Shown: positions 17,828 to 27,073, counted from the stretch's first letter. The stretch is 64,000 bases of DNA from Betaproteobacteria bacterium (GCA_016716535.1 JADJWD010000002.1:558001-622000), one strand, 5' to 3'. The notes: generated by a model not told the origin, from the letters alone. Program-made: numbers and translations.

Positions 17828-19590
17828 TCAGCACGCGCCGGGCAGCAGCGCCGGCAGCGGCGCGCCGCAGGCCCACGCCGCGCGCTGCCAGTGCACCGCG
17901 GCCTGCGGCAGCACGTGCTGCACGCCGTACAGCAGGCGCTGCTGCCTGGCCTGGGTGGACGGCGACGGCGGCAGCGCCGCGGCGGCACGCGCGCTCGCCG
18001 CCCAGGCCCAGGCGAGCAGCAGGTGCGCAACGCCGAAGAGCGTGTCGTCGGCGGCGCGCAGCGGCGCCTCGGCATCGGCGGTCGCGGCCTCGGCGATCGC
18101 CGCGATCGTGGCGCGCGCGGCGGCGATCTGCGCGCGCAGCGCCGCCGCGAAAGGCGCGAGTGCGCGCCGCCGCCGGCGCCGTTGCCCGCCTCGCCCGCTT
18201 CGATGCGGCCGGCCTCGGCTTCGCACTCGGCCAGCAGCACGCCGAGCGCGCGGCCGCCGTCGGCCAGCAGCTTGCGCTGCACGAGGTCAATCGCCTGGAT
18301 CTCGTTGGTGCCTTCGTAGACCATGGCGATGCGCGCGTCGCGCACGCTTTGCTCGATGCCGGACTCGTGCACGTAACCGTAGCCGCCGAATACCTGCTGC
18401 ACCGCGGCGGCGCCATGAAAGCCCTGGTGCGTGCAGAAGGCCTTGACCACCGGCGTCAGCAGCGCCGCCAGCGCCGCTGCGTCGGCGCGCCGTGCGGCGC
18501 TGTCGTGATGGTGCGCCTCGTCGATGGCCAGCGCGGCGCGGTAGGCGATGACGCGCTGGCCCTCCGTCAACGCCTGGGCGCGCAGCAGCAGGTGGCGCAT
18601 CGCCGGCATCTGCGCCAGCGGGGTGCGGAACTGCTGGCGCTCGAAGGCGTAGCGCAGCGCGTTCTGCGTCGCCATCTCCTGGTGCCCGAGGCCTTGCAGG
18701 CCGACGTGCAGGCGCGCCGAGTTCATCATCAGGAACATCGCCGCCAGGCCGCGGTGCGGCTGGCCGACCAGCCAGCCGGTGGCGGCCTCGTAGCGCACGG
18801 CGCAGGTGGCGCTGCCGTGAATGCCCATCTTCCGCTCGAGTCCGTCGACGACCCAGGTGTTGCGCGCCCCGTCGGGCAGCAGCTTGGGCACGAGCGCCAG
18901 CGAGAGGCCCTTGGAGCCGGCCGGCGCGTCGGGCAGCCGTGCCAGCACCAGGTGCACGATGTTGTCGGTGAGGTCGTGGTCGGCGCCGGAGATGAAGATC
19001 TTCTGTCCCGTCACGGCGACGCTGCCATCGGGCCGCGGCTCGGCCTTGGTGCGCAGGGCGCCGAGGTCGCTGCCGGCCTGCGGCTCGGTGAGCGCCATCG
19101 CGGCCAGCCATTCGCCGCTGGCGATGCGGCGCAGGTAGCGCTGCTTCAGGTCGTCGCTGCCGTGTGCGGCCAGCGTCTCGTAGGCGCCGTGCAGCAAGTC
19201 GGCGTACATGTTCCAGCCGTGGTTGCACGCCGAGAGCATCTCGCGCATCGCCGCGTCCAGCACCAGCGGCAGCCCCTGGCCGCCCCAGGCCGGGTCGCAA
19301 GGCAGCAATGGCCAGCCGCCGGCGACGAACGCGCGGTAGGCCTCGCGGTAGCCGGCGGGCGTGCGCACGCTGCCGTCGGGCGCGAGCGTGCAGCCTTCGA
19401 CGTCGCCGCGGGCGTTGATGGGTTGCAGGACGCCGGCGGCGAACTTCGCCGCTTCATCGAGCACCGCGCCGGCGGTGTCGACATCGAGGCCGGCGAAGGC
19501 GCGGCAGCGTGCCCAAGACAGTGGCGCGTCGAGCACGCGCTCGATGACGAAGCGCATGTGCTCGAGCGGCGCGACGTAGTGGTAGGCCAT
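17828..19590 (-). pseudogene. Acyl-CoA dehydrogenase, one frameshift near the 3' end
   Basis: The first 480 residues form a normal long-type acyl-CoA dehydrogenase: MALTEPQAGSD FAD-binding motif, KIFISG, and the catalytic-loop segment YEGTNEIQAIDLV that carries the usual Glu. The C-terminal AcdC-type helical region then breaks. Around 18161-18185, in a run of GGC repeats, the frame moves (one base missing or two extra), and the remaining about 115 residues continue in another frame to the stop at 17828. The restored product is about 587 residues, normal for the family, so a real loss of function or a sequence error are both possible. It stands alone on the minus strand. ATG 19590 gives the typical start; GTG 19617 is an alternative. 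Confidence 0.85.
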
Positions 19591-19672
19591 GCGCGAAGCA
19601 TAGTGGCCTCGGTGCACCTGCCCGGGGCCGGCCGAGTGCGCCGGACCGGAGGCTCCGGTCCGGCAACGCTCG

Positions 19673-20128
19673 CTACTTCGGCATCACGACGCTGTCGATG
19701 ACGTGGATCACGCCGTTGCTGGCCACGATGTCGGTCGCGCTGACCTTGGCGCCATCGACTGCCACGTTGCCGCCGCTGGTGGTGAGCGTCAGCTCGCCGC
19801 CTTGCACGGTCTTGATCTTGCCGGGCTTGACGTTCTTGGACATCACGGTGCCCGGCACCACGTGATACGTCAACACCTGGGTCAGCTTGGCCTTGTCGGC
19901 CAGCAAGGCGTCGAGCTGCGCCTTCGGGATCTTGGCGAACGCCTCGTCCGTCGGTGCGAACACGGTGAATGGTCCCGAGCCCTTGAGCGTCTCGACCAGC
20001 CCGGCCGCCTTCAAGGCGGTGGCGAGCGTCTTGAAGCGGCCGGCGTCGACGGCGGTATCGACGATGTCCTTGGCTTGCGCCGACCAAGCGGCGAGTGTCA
20101 GCGCGAGGCCTGCGATCAGAGTCTTCAT
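19673..20128 (-). CDS. Secreted single-domain fasciclin (FAS1) protein
   Basis: The 151-residue protein has a Sec signal peptide ending at AQA (about residue 19) and one complete FAS1 domain. Both FAS1 hallmarks are present: FTVFAPTDEAF near residue 55 and the YHVVPG / ASNGVIHVIDSVVMPK segments near the end. FAS1 proteins are exported adhesion or envelope-interaction proteins. In Rhodobacter sphaeroides a fasciclin gene belongs to the RpoE singlet-oxygen response, which is relevant because a photoreceptor gene is close by. AAGGAAG precedes the ATG. The upstream gene on the same strand, 44 bp away, encodes a two-domain FAS1 lipoprotein, so the pair is probably one operon. Confidence 0.88.
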   Translation of the reverse strand: MKTLIAGLALTLAAWSAQAKDIVDTAVDAGRFKTLATALKAAGLVETLKGSGPFTVFAPTDEAFAKIPKAQLDALLADKAKLTQVLTYHVVPGTVMSKNVKPGKIKTVQGGELTLTTSGGNVAVDGAKVSATDIVASNGVIHVIDSVVMPK

Positions 20129-20172
20129 GGGTGGCTTCCTTTGCGGTTGCGGGTGGGTGAAGGACAGGAAAG

Positions 20173-21150
20173 TCACGGCGCCGGCAACAGGACGTTGTCG
20201 ACCACGTGAATGACGCCGTTGCTGGCCACGATGTCGGTGGCCGCAAGGCGGGCCCGGCGGTTGCGGCCGTCGGTGATGGCCAGCGTCGCGTCGACGGTGA
20301 AGACGCCGCCCTGCACGGTGGCCACGGCCGCCGGCTTGGGCAGGGCCGCCACGTCGGCGGCCCGCACGTCGCCTGGGACGACGTGGTAGCCGAGGATGGC
20401 GGCGAGCTCCGGGCGGGCCAGCAGCTGCGTGGCCGTCAACGACAGCTCGCTCAGTGCCGCCGCGAACGCCGTGTCGCTCGGCGCGAAGACCGTGAACGGT
20501 CCGGCGCTGCCGAGCGTGCCGGCCAGGTTGGCGCTGGTCACGGCCTGCACCAGCACGCTGAACGACGGGTTGGCCTGCGCCATCTGCACGACAGTCAGCA
20601 CGCCCGGCGGCACCAGCACACGATCGATGACGTGGATCACGCCATTGCTGGCGGGCACGTCGGCGCTCGTCACCGTGGCCTGGTTCAGCACCTCGTCGGT
20701 GATGCGCACGCCGGCCGTGGTGGACAGGGCCAGCGTCGCGGCCGCACCCTCGAACTGATACAGCGTGTGCCGCGTCGCCGCGCCGGCGGCCAGGTCGCTC
20801 GCCTGCTGGCGCGTGGGCAGCACGTGGTACTGCAGCAGCTTGGCCAGTGTCGGTCCGTCCAACGCGGCGACCATCGCGGCGGCGCTGGCAAAGCCGAGGC
20901 GGCCCGCCAGCGCGGTGAACGCGGCGTCGGTGGGTGCGAAGACGGTCAGGCTCGCCGAGGTACTGGACAGGGCGCCCACCAGGCCCGCCTTGTCGGCGGC
21001 GGCCACCAGCGCCGTGAAGCCGCGTGTCGAGGCTTCCTGCGCCAGCGTGCCCGGCACCGGCGCCTGTGCTGCGTCGTCGTCGCCGCCACCGCATGCGGCC
21101 AGCGCCGCGACCGCGCCAAGCGCCGCCAGGAAGTGAACCCATCTCTTCAT
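20173..21150 (-). CDS. Two-domain fasciclin (FAS1) lipoprotein
   Basis: The 325-residue protein carries a lipobox (VAALAAC, Cys20) followed by a Gly/Asp-rich spacer and two FAS1 domains, about residues 38-180 and 185-325. Each domain contains a FTVFAP-type or LTVFAP-type H1 motif and an ASNGVIHVID-type end motif. It should be anchored in the envelope, possibly at the outer membrane. GGGAGA lies before ATG 21150. It is the first gene of the fasciclin pair and is transcribed divergently from the CarH/LitR-like regulator, with only 115 bp between them, so that regulator is the natural candidate for its control. Confidence 0.88.
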   Translation of the reverse strand: MKRWVHFLAALGAVAALAACGGGDDDAAQAPVPGTLAQEASTRGFTALVAAADKAGLVGALSSTSASLTVFAPTDAAFTALAGRLGFASAAAMVAALDGPTLAKLLQYHVLPTRQQASDLAAGAATRHTLYQFEGAAATLALSTTAGVRITDEVLNQATVTSADVPASNGVIHVIDRVLVPPGVLTVVQMAQANPSFSVLVQAVTSANLAGTLGSAGPFTVFAPSDTAFAAALSELSLTATQLLARPELAAILGYHVVPGDVRAADVAALPKPAAVATVQGGVFTVDATLAITDGRNRRARLAATDIVASNGVIHVVDNVLLPAP

Positions 21151-21228
21151 TTCGATCTCCCGTAGATGGCCTGCACAACTGCGGCCGATGTGGCATTCGA
21201 CAGCACCGAACCGCCTGCGTCACGCATG

Positions 21229-21246
21229 TGTACAATTTCTGCACAA
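21229..21246. promoter_or_regulatory. Direct repeat TGTACAA-n4-TGCACAA, putative CarH/LitR operator
   Basis: Two near-identical heptamers (21229-21235 and 21240-21246) are spaced with an 11-bp period in the short gap between the fasciclin gene and the MerR-type regulator. A third copy, TGCACAA, lies at 21172-21178. CarH-type regulators bind as tetramers to short repeats in their promoter regions, so this element is a reasonable operator. The TACAAT at 21231-21236 could also serve as a -10 box for the regulator. Assignment is inference. Confidence 0.45.
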
Positions 21247-21265
21247 CATCGAACGTCAAGCCGCC

Positions 21266-22177
21266 GTGTCCCCGTCCCGCAGCGCGTCCGCAGCCGTGTT
21301 CCCGATCCGCACCGTGGCCGCGCTGACGGGCGTCAACCCGGTCACGCTGCGCGCGTGGGAGCGCCGCTACGGCCTCGTCAAGCCGCTGCGCACGGCGTCG
21401 GGCCGGCGCATGTACACGCAGGCCGACATCGACACCCTGCAGCGTGCGCTGGCGCTGGTGCAGCGCGGCGTGGCGATCGGCCGGGCCCGCGATGCGCTCG
21501 ACGGCGGCGCGTCGGCGCGTGCGGCGCCCTCACGCAGCAGCACGCCCTGGTCCCAGCATCGCGCCCGCATGCTGGCGGCGATCGATCGCTTCGACGAGCA
21601 GGCGCTCGATCAGGTGTACGACGAGATGCTGGCGCTGCACCCGATCGAACGTGTCACGCGCGATGCGCTGCTGCCCCTGTTGATGGAACTCGGGCAGCGC
21701 TGGCGCGACCGCGTCGGCGGCATCGCCGAGGAGCACTTCCTGTCCGTCTACCTGCGCAACAAGCTCGGTGCGCGCTTCCACCATCGCAGCCGGACCGCCG
21801 GCGGGCCGACGATGATCGTGAGCTGCCTGCCGGGCGAGCACCACGAGGTTGGCGCCTTCGTGTTCGCGCTGGCCGCGCACGAGCACGGGTACCGGGTGGT
21901 GCTGCTCGGTGCCGACATGCCGCTGCCGGAACTCGTGCACGCCGCCCATCGCACGCGGGCGCAAGCGCTCGTTCTTTCGGGCACCTACCTGGCGGCGCCC
22001 GACGTGGCGCTCGCGCCGATGGCCCAGCTCGTGGCCACCGTGAAGGTGCCGGTGTTCGTGGGGGGGCCGGTGGCGGTGCACCAGCGTGAGCGGCTTCTTG
22101 CGGCAGGCGCCGTGCCGCTGGGCACCGAGGTCGAGGCCGCGCTGGCGCGCATCGCCCAAGCGCTGCGCAGCCGCTGA
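21266..22177 (+). CDS. CarH/LitR-type B12-dependent photoreceptor regulator (MerR family)
   Basis: The protein (303 residues from GTG 21266) has a MerR winged helix at residues 12-75, a helical-bundle region and a cobalamin-binding Rossmann domain. The bundle carries the W-x9-E-H signature (W146, E156, H157) that marks light-sensing CarH/LitR proteins, and the B12 domain has E-x-H-x-x-G (E191, H193, G196), where the His is the expected lower ligand of cobalt. In known members, adenosylcobalamin-bound tetramers repress in the dark, and light breaks the Co-C bond and releases DNA. GTG is chosen because the upstream ATG (21188) would make the operator-like repeat part of the coding sequence and adds an unusual N-terminus. 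The neighbours are fasciclin genes, not the usual carotenoid or photolyase genes. Confidence 0.85.
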   Translation: MSPSRSASAAVFPIRTVAALTGVNPVTLRAWERRYGLVKPLRTASGRRMYTQADIDTLQRALALVQRGVAIGRARDALDGGASARAAPSRSSTPWSQHRARMLAAIDRFDEQALDQVYDEMLALHPIERVTRDALLPLLMELGQRWRDRVGGIAEEHFLSVYLRNKLGARFHHRSRTAGGPTMIVSCLPGEHHEVGAFVFALAAHEHGYRVVLLGADMPLPELVHAAHRTRAQALVLSGTYLAAPDVALAPMAQLVATVKVPVFVGGPVAVHQRERLLAAGAVPLGTEVEAALARIAQALRSR

Positions 22178-22308
22178 CCGGCGCCGGCGGCGGATCGGAA
22201 GGCTTGCCAGCCGCGGCGGCAACGGGATCGACGCGGCCAGCAACTGCGGCGCCGGCTCGAGCGGCGCTGCAAGCAGCGGCGGCTGCGTGCCTGCGCCCGG
22301 CGCGCCGT

Positions 22309-23040
22309 TCAGCGGGCCTTCTGCGCCCCGAGGTACGTCTCGATGACGCGTGCGTCCTGCGCCAGCGCCTCGGCCGGGCCGTCGAGGACGATCTCGCCGG
22401 TCTCCAGCACGTAGCCGTGGTCGGCCACCTGCAGCGCGGCGCGCGCGTTCTGCTCGACGAGCAGGATCGACACGCCTTCGCCGCGCAGGCGCTCGATGGT
22501 CTCGAAGATGTCGCGCACGACCAGCGGCGCCAGCCCGAGGCTCGGCTCGTCGAGCATCAGGAGCTTCGGGCCGCTCATCAGCGCGCGCCCCAGCGCCAGC
22601 ATCTGCCGCTCGCCGCCGGACAACGTGCCGGCCAGCTGCGCGCGCCGTTCCTTCAGCCGCGGGAACAGGCCGTAGACGTGCTCGAGCGCACTGCGCCACT
22701 GCGGCACACGTTGGCGCATGGCGCGGTAGCCGCCGAGCACGAGGTTGTCCTCCACCGGCATGGTCGTGAACAGCTCGCGCTTCTCGGGCACCAGCGCCAG
22801 GCCGAGCATGACGCGGTCTTCCAGCGTCGCGCCGGCGAGGTCGGTGCCGTCGAAGACGACGCGCCCGCGCGAGGGCAGCACGCCCATCAGCGCGTTCAGC
22901 GTCGTGCTCTTGCCGGCGCCGTTGGGGCCGATGACGGTGACCACCTGGCCCTGGCCGAGCGTGAGGTTCAGGCCCGACAGCACCTCGGCGCGGCCGTAGC
23001 CGGCGTGCAGGTCGTGCACCTCGAGCAGCGGGGCGGCCAT
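22309..23040 (-). CDS. livF: Branched-chain amino acid-type ABC transporter ATPase LivF
   Basis: The 243-residue ATPase has Walker A GPNGAGKST (residues 38-46), the ABC signature LSGGE, Walker B LLMLDE and the LivF-type ending with VLETGEIVLDGPA. It powers import through the LivH/LivM-type channel. It is the last gene of a transporter operon, one base after the LivM-LivG fusion. Although such transporters are named for branched-chain amino acids, many import aromatic or other carboxylates. The linked CoA ligase and hydratase genes make an aromatic or phenylpropenoid acid the more likely substrate here. Confidence 0.9.
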   Translation of the reverse strand: MAAPLLEVHDLHAGYGRAEVLSGLNLTLGQGQVVTVIGPNGAGKSTTLNALMGVLPSRGRVVFDGTDLAGATLEDRVMLGLALVPEKRELFTTMPVEDNLVLGGYRAMRQRVPQWRSALEHVYGLFPRLKERRAQLAGTLSGGERQMLALGRALMSGPKLLMLDEPSLGLAPLVVRDIFETIERLRGEGVSILLVEQNARAALQVADHGYVLETGEIVLDGPAEALAQDARVIETYLGAQKAR

Positions 23041-23041
23041 G

Positions 23042-24838
23042 TCAGTGCTCGGTGCCGAGGTAGGCGGCGCGCACCTGCGGGCTCGCCTGCACTTCGGCCG
23101 GCGTGCCCTCCATCAGCCGCGTGCCGAACTCCATGACGACGATGCGGTCGGTGAGGCCCATGACGAAGTCCATGTCGTGCTCGACGAGCAGGATTGACAG
23201 GCCTTCGGCCTTCAGCTGCCGCAGCACGTCGCCGAGAGCCGCCTTCTCCTTGTGGCGCAGGCCGGCGGCCGGCTCGTCGAGCAGCAGCAGCGCCGGGTCG
23301 GTGGCCAGCGCGCGTGCGATCTCCACCAGCCGCTGCGGGCCGAGCGCCAGGTTGCCGGCCAGCTCGTGCATCTTGTCGGCCATGCCGATGCGCGCGAGCT
23401 GGCGCTCGGCCTCGGCGAAGAGGGCGCGCTCCTCGGCGCGGTCCAGGCGCAGCATGGCGCGCAGCGTGCCGGCGCGGCTGCGCAGGTAGCCGCCGAGCGC
23501 CACGTTCTCGAGCACCGTCATCTCGGGCACCAGCTTCACGTGCTGGAAGGTGCGGCTGATGCCGCGGCGCGCGATCTGGCGGCTCGGCAGCCCGCCGACC
23601 GGCTCGCCGCGGAAGGCGACGCCGCCGCCGCTCAAGGCCAGCACGCCGGTGATGAGGTTGAAGGTCGTGCTCTTGCCGGCGCCGTTGGGGCCGATCAGGC
23701 CGACGATGTCGCCGGCGCGGATCTGGAAGCTCACGTCGTTGACGGCGACGAGGCCGCCGAACTGCTTGCGCACCGCCTGCACGTCCAACAGCAGCTCGCC
23801 GCGCGCCGGCTTGCCGCGTGTGGGCAACGCCGCGGCACCTTGCGGGCCATGCCAGTCGGGCACGCGCCGCGCCGGCGGCGCCAGCCGGCCGACGAAGGCC
23901 CACAGGCCCTCGGGCGCGTACTTCAGCACGACGACGAGGACGATGCCGAAGACGATGACCTCGAAGTTGCCGCTCGTGCCGATCAGCCGCGGCAGCAGCA
24001 CCTGCAACTGGTCCTCGACGATGCGCACCACGGCCGAGCCGAGGAAGGCGCCCCAGACGTTGCCGATGCCGCCGAGCACGGCCATGAACAGGTACTCGAT
24101 GCCCTTGGCGATGGAGAACGGCGTCGGGTTCACCGAGCGCTGGAAGTGCGCGAAGAGCCACCCCGACAGCGCCGCCAGCACCGCGGCGATGACAAACGCC
24201 GTGAGCTTGTAGCGGAAGGTCGAGATGCCCATCGCCTCGGCCATCATCGAGCCGCTCTTCAGCGACCGGATGGCGCGGCCGGGGCGCGAATCGAGGAGGC
24301 GGATGACGGCGAGCGCGGCGACGAGCGCCACGGCCCAGATGAGGTCGTGCAGGCCGCGGCCGGTGCCGAGGTCGACGCCGAACAGGCCGATCGTCGGCAC
24401 ACCCTGCAGGCCGTCGTACTTGCCGAGCCAGCCCATGTTGCCCATCGTGTAGTTCAGCGCCAGGCCCCAGGCGATGGTGGCCAGCGGCAGGTAGTGCCCC
24501 GACATGCGCAGCGTGATCGCGCCGAGCACCAGCGCCACCACCACCGCGAGCACGACGCCGACGACGAGCCCGATCCAAGGCGAAACCGCGTGTGCGGTGG
24601 CGAGGTACGCCGACGTGTAGGCGCCGACGCCGACGAACGCCGCCTGCCCGAACGACGTGAGCCCGCCGACGCCGGTGAGCAGCACGAGGCCGAGTGCGAC
24701 GAGTGAATAGAGGCCGATGTAGTTGCTCTGCGTGATCCAGAAGTCCGGCACCGGCAACAGCGGCAGCACCAACATGAAAAGGGCGAAGGCCGGGAAGGCC
24801 CAGCGCGTCGGCAGGGCCCGGCGCGTCACGGGCGGCAT
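23042..24838 (-). CDS. Fused ABC permease-ATPase (LivM-LivG)
   Basis: The 598-residue protein joins two usually separate subunits. Residues 1-330 form a LivM-type permease with eight or more membrane helices, including LTSFGQAAFVGVGAYTSA and the cytoplasmic coupling loop. A linker follows, and from about residue 350 there is a complete LivG-type ATPase with Walker A GPNGAGKST, the variant signature LALGPQRLVEIARAL and Walker B LLLLDE. LivM-LivG fusions occur in other Proteobacteria. The ATG at 24838 lies just after the LivH stop and has GAGGAG inside the LivH 3' end. The stop is one base before livF. Confidence 0.9.
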   Translation of the reverse strand: MPPVTRRALPTRWAFPAFALFMLVLPLLPVPDFWITQSNYIGLYSLVALGLVLLTGVGGLTSFGQAAFVGVGAYTSAYLATAHAVSPWIGLVVGVVLAVVVALVLGAITLRMSGHYLPLATIAWGLALNYTMGNMGWLGKYDGLQGVPTIGLFGVDLGTGRGLHDLIWAVALVAALAVIRLLDSRPGRAIRSLKSGSMMAEAMGISTFRYKLTAFVIAAVLAALSGWLFAHFQRSVNPTPFSIAKGIEYLFMAVLGGIGNVWGAFLGSAVVRIVEDQLQVLLPRLIGTSGNFEVIVFGIVLVVVLKYAPEGLWAFVGRLAPPARRVPDWHGPQGAAALPTRGKPARGELLLDVQAVRKQFGGLVAVNDVSFQIRAGDIVGLIGPNGAGKSTTFNLITGVLALSGGGVAFRGEPVGGLPSRQIARRGISRTFQHVKLVPEMTVLENVALGGYLRSRAGTLRAMLRLDRAEERALFAEAERQLARIGMADKMHELAGNLALGPQRLVEIARALATDPALLLLDEPAAGLRHKEKAALGDVLRQLKAEGLSILLVEHDMDFVMGLTDRIVVMEFGTRLMEGTPAEVQASPQVRAAYLGTEH

Positions 24839-24839
24839 C

Positions 24840-25877
24840 TCAATGCTCCTCGCCATGCGGGTCGCGGAGGCTCCGCCACAGCAGCACCGGCAGGATCGAG
24901 CCGAAGACGATGACCTCCTTGAAGGCGCTGGCCCAGAACGAGCCGAAGCTCTCGAGCAGGCCGACGCCGAGTGCGCCGACAAGCGCCAGCGGGTAGCTCG
25001 ACAGCCCGGCGAAGACCGCGGCGACGAAGCCCTTCAGGCCGATCAGGAAGCCGCTGTCGTAGAAGACGGTGGTCGTCGGGCCGATCAGCAGGCCCGACAG
25101 CGCGCCGATGAACGCGGCCATCGTGAACGACAGCCGCCCGGCGCCGACGGTGGAGATGCCCATCAGCCGCGCGCCGAGCCGGTTGACGGCGGTGGCGCGC
25201 AGCGCCTTGCCGTGCAGCGAACGCTCGAAGAACAGCGCCAGCGCGACGATCAGCACGAGCGAGGCGACGAAGATGATCACCGTCTGCCCCGACAGCGCCA
25301 GCGGACCGAGCGTGAAGCGCTGGTCCCAGAAGCTCGGGTTGCGGAAGCCCTCGGCGCCGAAGAAGAAGAGGCCGAGCCCGACGAGCGCGAAGTGCACGCC
25401 GACCGAGACGATCAGCAGCACCAGCACCGATGCGTCGGCCAGCTTCTCGTAGGCCAGGCGGTAGATCAGCGGGCCGAACGGCGTGACGAGCGCCAGCGTC
25501 AGCGCCGCCTGCGCCAGGAGCGGCAGCTTCATCGGCGCCAGCCACAGCGCCAGCAGCGACACCGCGACCGGCCAGCCGAGCGTGCGCCCCGCCTGGCGGG
25601 CGATGCGCGCGGCCGGCTGCTGCTGGCGCACGCCGTGCCACACGTCGGAGATGGCGGTGGCAAACGCCAGCACCAGCAGGAACCACACCGTGCCCGGCAC
25701 CTTGCCCATCTGCAGCAGCGCGAGCGTCAGCGCGCCGAAGGCGACGAACTCGCCTTGCGGGATGAAGATGACGCGCGTGACGGCGAACACCAGCACCGTG
25801 GCCAGCGCCAGCAGCGCATAGACGGCGCCGTTGGTCAGGCCGTCCAGCGCCAGGATGCCGGCGATCGAAAGGTCCAT
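24840..25877 (-). CDS. livH: ABC transporter permease LivH
   Basis: The 345-residue membrane protein has the LivH pattern: an N-terminal GLTNGAVYALLALA segment, FIPQGEF near residue 39, several helices and the conserved ATAVNRLGARLMGI coupling loop near residue 230. It carries an extra hydrophilic insertion of about 35 residues after the third helix compared with short LivH proteins. It pairs with the LivM half of the following fused gene to form the channel. It starts 47 bp after the binding-protein gene and ends one base before the livM-livG start. Confidence 0.9.
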   Translation of the reverse strand: MDLSIAGILALDGLTNGAVYALLALATVLVFAVTRVIFIPQGEFVAFGALTLALLQMGKVPGTVWFLLVLAFATAISDVWHGVRQQQPAARIARQAGRTLGWPVAVSLLALWLAPMKLPLLAQAALTLALVTPFGPLIYRLAYEKLADASVLVLLIVSVGVHFALVGLGLFFFGAEGFRNPSFWDQRFTLGPLALSGQTVIIFVASLVLIVALALFFERSLHGKALRATAVNRLGARLMGISTVGAGRLSFTMAAFIGALSGLLIGPTTTVFYDSGFLIGLKGFVAAVFAGLSSYPLALVGALGVGLLESFGSFWASAFKEVIVFGSILPVLLWRSLRDPHGEEH

Positions 25878-25924
25878 CGTGTGTGTGTGCCGTCGTCGCG
25901 CGCTTCGGGCCGCCGGTCAGCGCC

Positions 25925-27073
25925 TCACTTCTCGACGATGAACTTGCCGTCGGTGACCTTGAGCATGACGCCGGTCTCGTTCGTGTAGCCCCAGTGGTCC
26001 TGCGCGGTCCAGTTCATCACGCCGTGGCTGAAGACGGTGCGGCCCATCGTCTCCATCGACTCCTTCAGCGCGGCGCGGAACTCGGCCGTGCCGGGCTTGG
26101 CCTTCTTCAGCGCCATCGGGATGATCTTCTCCAGCACCACCTTGGCGTCGTAGCTGTGGCCGGCGAACTGGTTGGCGCTGCCCACGCCGTAGGCCTTCTC
26201 GAAGCCGGCGAGGAAGTCCATCGCCAGCTTCTTGCTCGGGTGGCTGTCGGCCAGCTGCGCGCCCACCATGGCCGGGCCGCTGACGACGAACGTGCCTTCG
26301 ACGGCTTTGCCGCCGATGCGCATCAGGTCCATCGTCGCCGCGGCGTGCGTCTGGTAGACCTTGCCCTTGTAGCCGCGCTCGACGATGGCCATCTGCGGCA
26401 TCGCCGCGCCCGAGCCGCTGGCCACGACGAGCATCGCGTCGGGGTTGGCGGCGGTCAGCTTCAGCGCCTGCGGCGTGACGCTCGTGTCGGTGCGCGCGAA
26501 GCGCTCGGCGGCGACGACCTTGATGCCGGCCTTCTCGCCGGCGGCGGTGATGGCCTTCAGCCACAGCTCGCCGTAGGCGTCGGTGTAGCCGAGGAAGCCG
26601 ACGGTCTTCACGCCCTGCTTCTTCATGTGCTCGACCATCGCGAAGGCCATCACGTCGTTGCTCTGCGGCAGGCGGAAGAGCCACCCGTCCTGGCCGGGCG
26701 GCGTGCCGACGGGGCTGGCGGCAAGCTGCACCGTCTTCGCCTCGGCGGCGACGGGCGCCATCGCGGCGGCCACCGGCGTCAGGCACGAGCCGATGATCAT
26801 GTCGACCTTGTCCTCGGTGATGAAGCGGCGCGTGTTGGCGACGCCCTTGCCGGGGTCGCTGGCGTCGTCGAGGATGACCAGGTTCACCTTCTCGCCGGCG
26901 ATCGTCTGCGGCCAGAGCTTGAACTGGTTCTGCATCGGGATGCCAAGGCCGGAGCCCGGGCCGGTGAGCGACAGGCTGATGCCGATGTTGATGTCGGCCA
27001 TCGCCGGCGCGGCGCCGAGCAGCGCCAGCGCGGCGGCGGCGACGAGGGTCTTCAGGGTCATGCGCTTCATCAT
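25925..27073 (-). CDS. ABC transporter periplasmic binding protein (LivK-like)
   Basis: The 382-residue protein has a signal peptide cleaved after AMA (about residue 23) and the type I periplasmic-binding fold of the Leu/Ile/Val-binding family (IGISLSLTGPGSGLGIP near the mature N-terminus). It captures the substrate for the LivH/LivM-G/F transporter encoded directly downstream. The start at 27073 is supported by AAGGAGA. Binding proteins of this branch often bind aromatic acids, in line with the CoA-ligase gene upstream, but the ligand cannot be read from the sequence. A 188-bp gap separates it from the hydratase gene, so it may have its own promoter. Confidence 0.88.
   Translation of the reverse strand: MMKRMTLKTLVAAAALALLGAAPAMADINIGISLSLTGPGSGLGIPMQNQFKLWPQTIAGEKVNLVILDDASDPGKGVANTRRFITEDKVDMIIGSCLTPVAAAMAPVAAEAKTVQLAASPVGTPPGQDGWLFRLPQSNDVMAFAMVEHMKKQGVKTVGFLGYTDAYGELWLKAITAAGEKAGIKVVAAERFARTDTSVTPQALKLTAANPDAMLVVASGSGAAMPQMAIVERGYKGKVYQTHAAATMDLMRIGGKAVEGTFVVSGPAMVGAQLADSHPSKKLAMDFLAGFEKAYGVGSANQFAGHSYDAKVVLEKIIPMALKKAKPGTAEFRAALKESMETMGRTVFSHGVMNWTAQDHWGYTNETGVMLKVTDGKFIVEK

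Noticed and set aside
21188..21265. ATG start for the CarH/LitR-like gene
   Set aside because: It would place the operator-like repeat in coding sequence and add 26 residues not seen before the MerR domain in this family.
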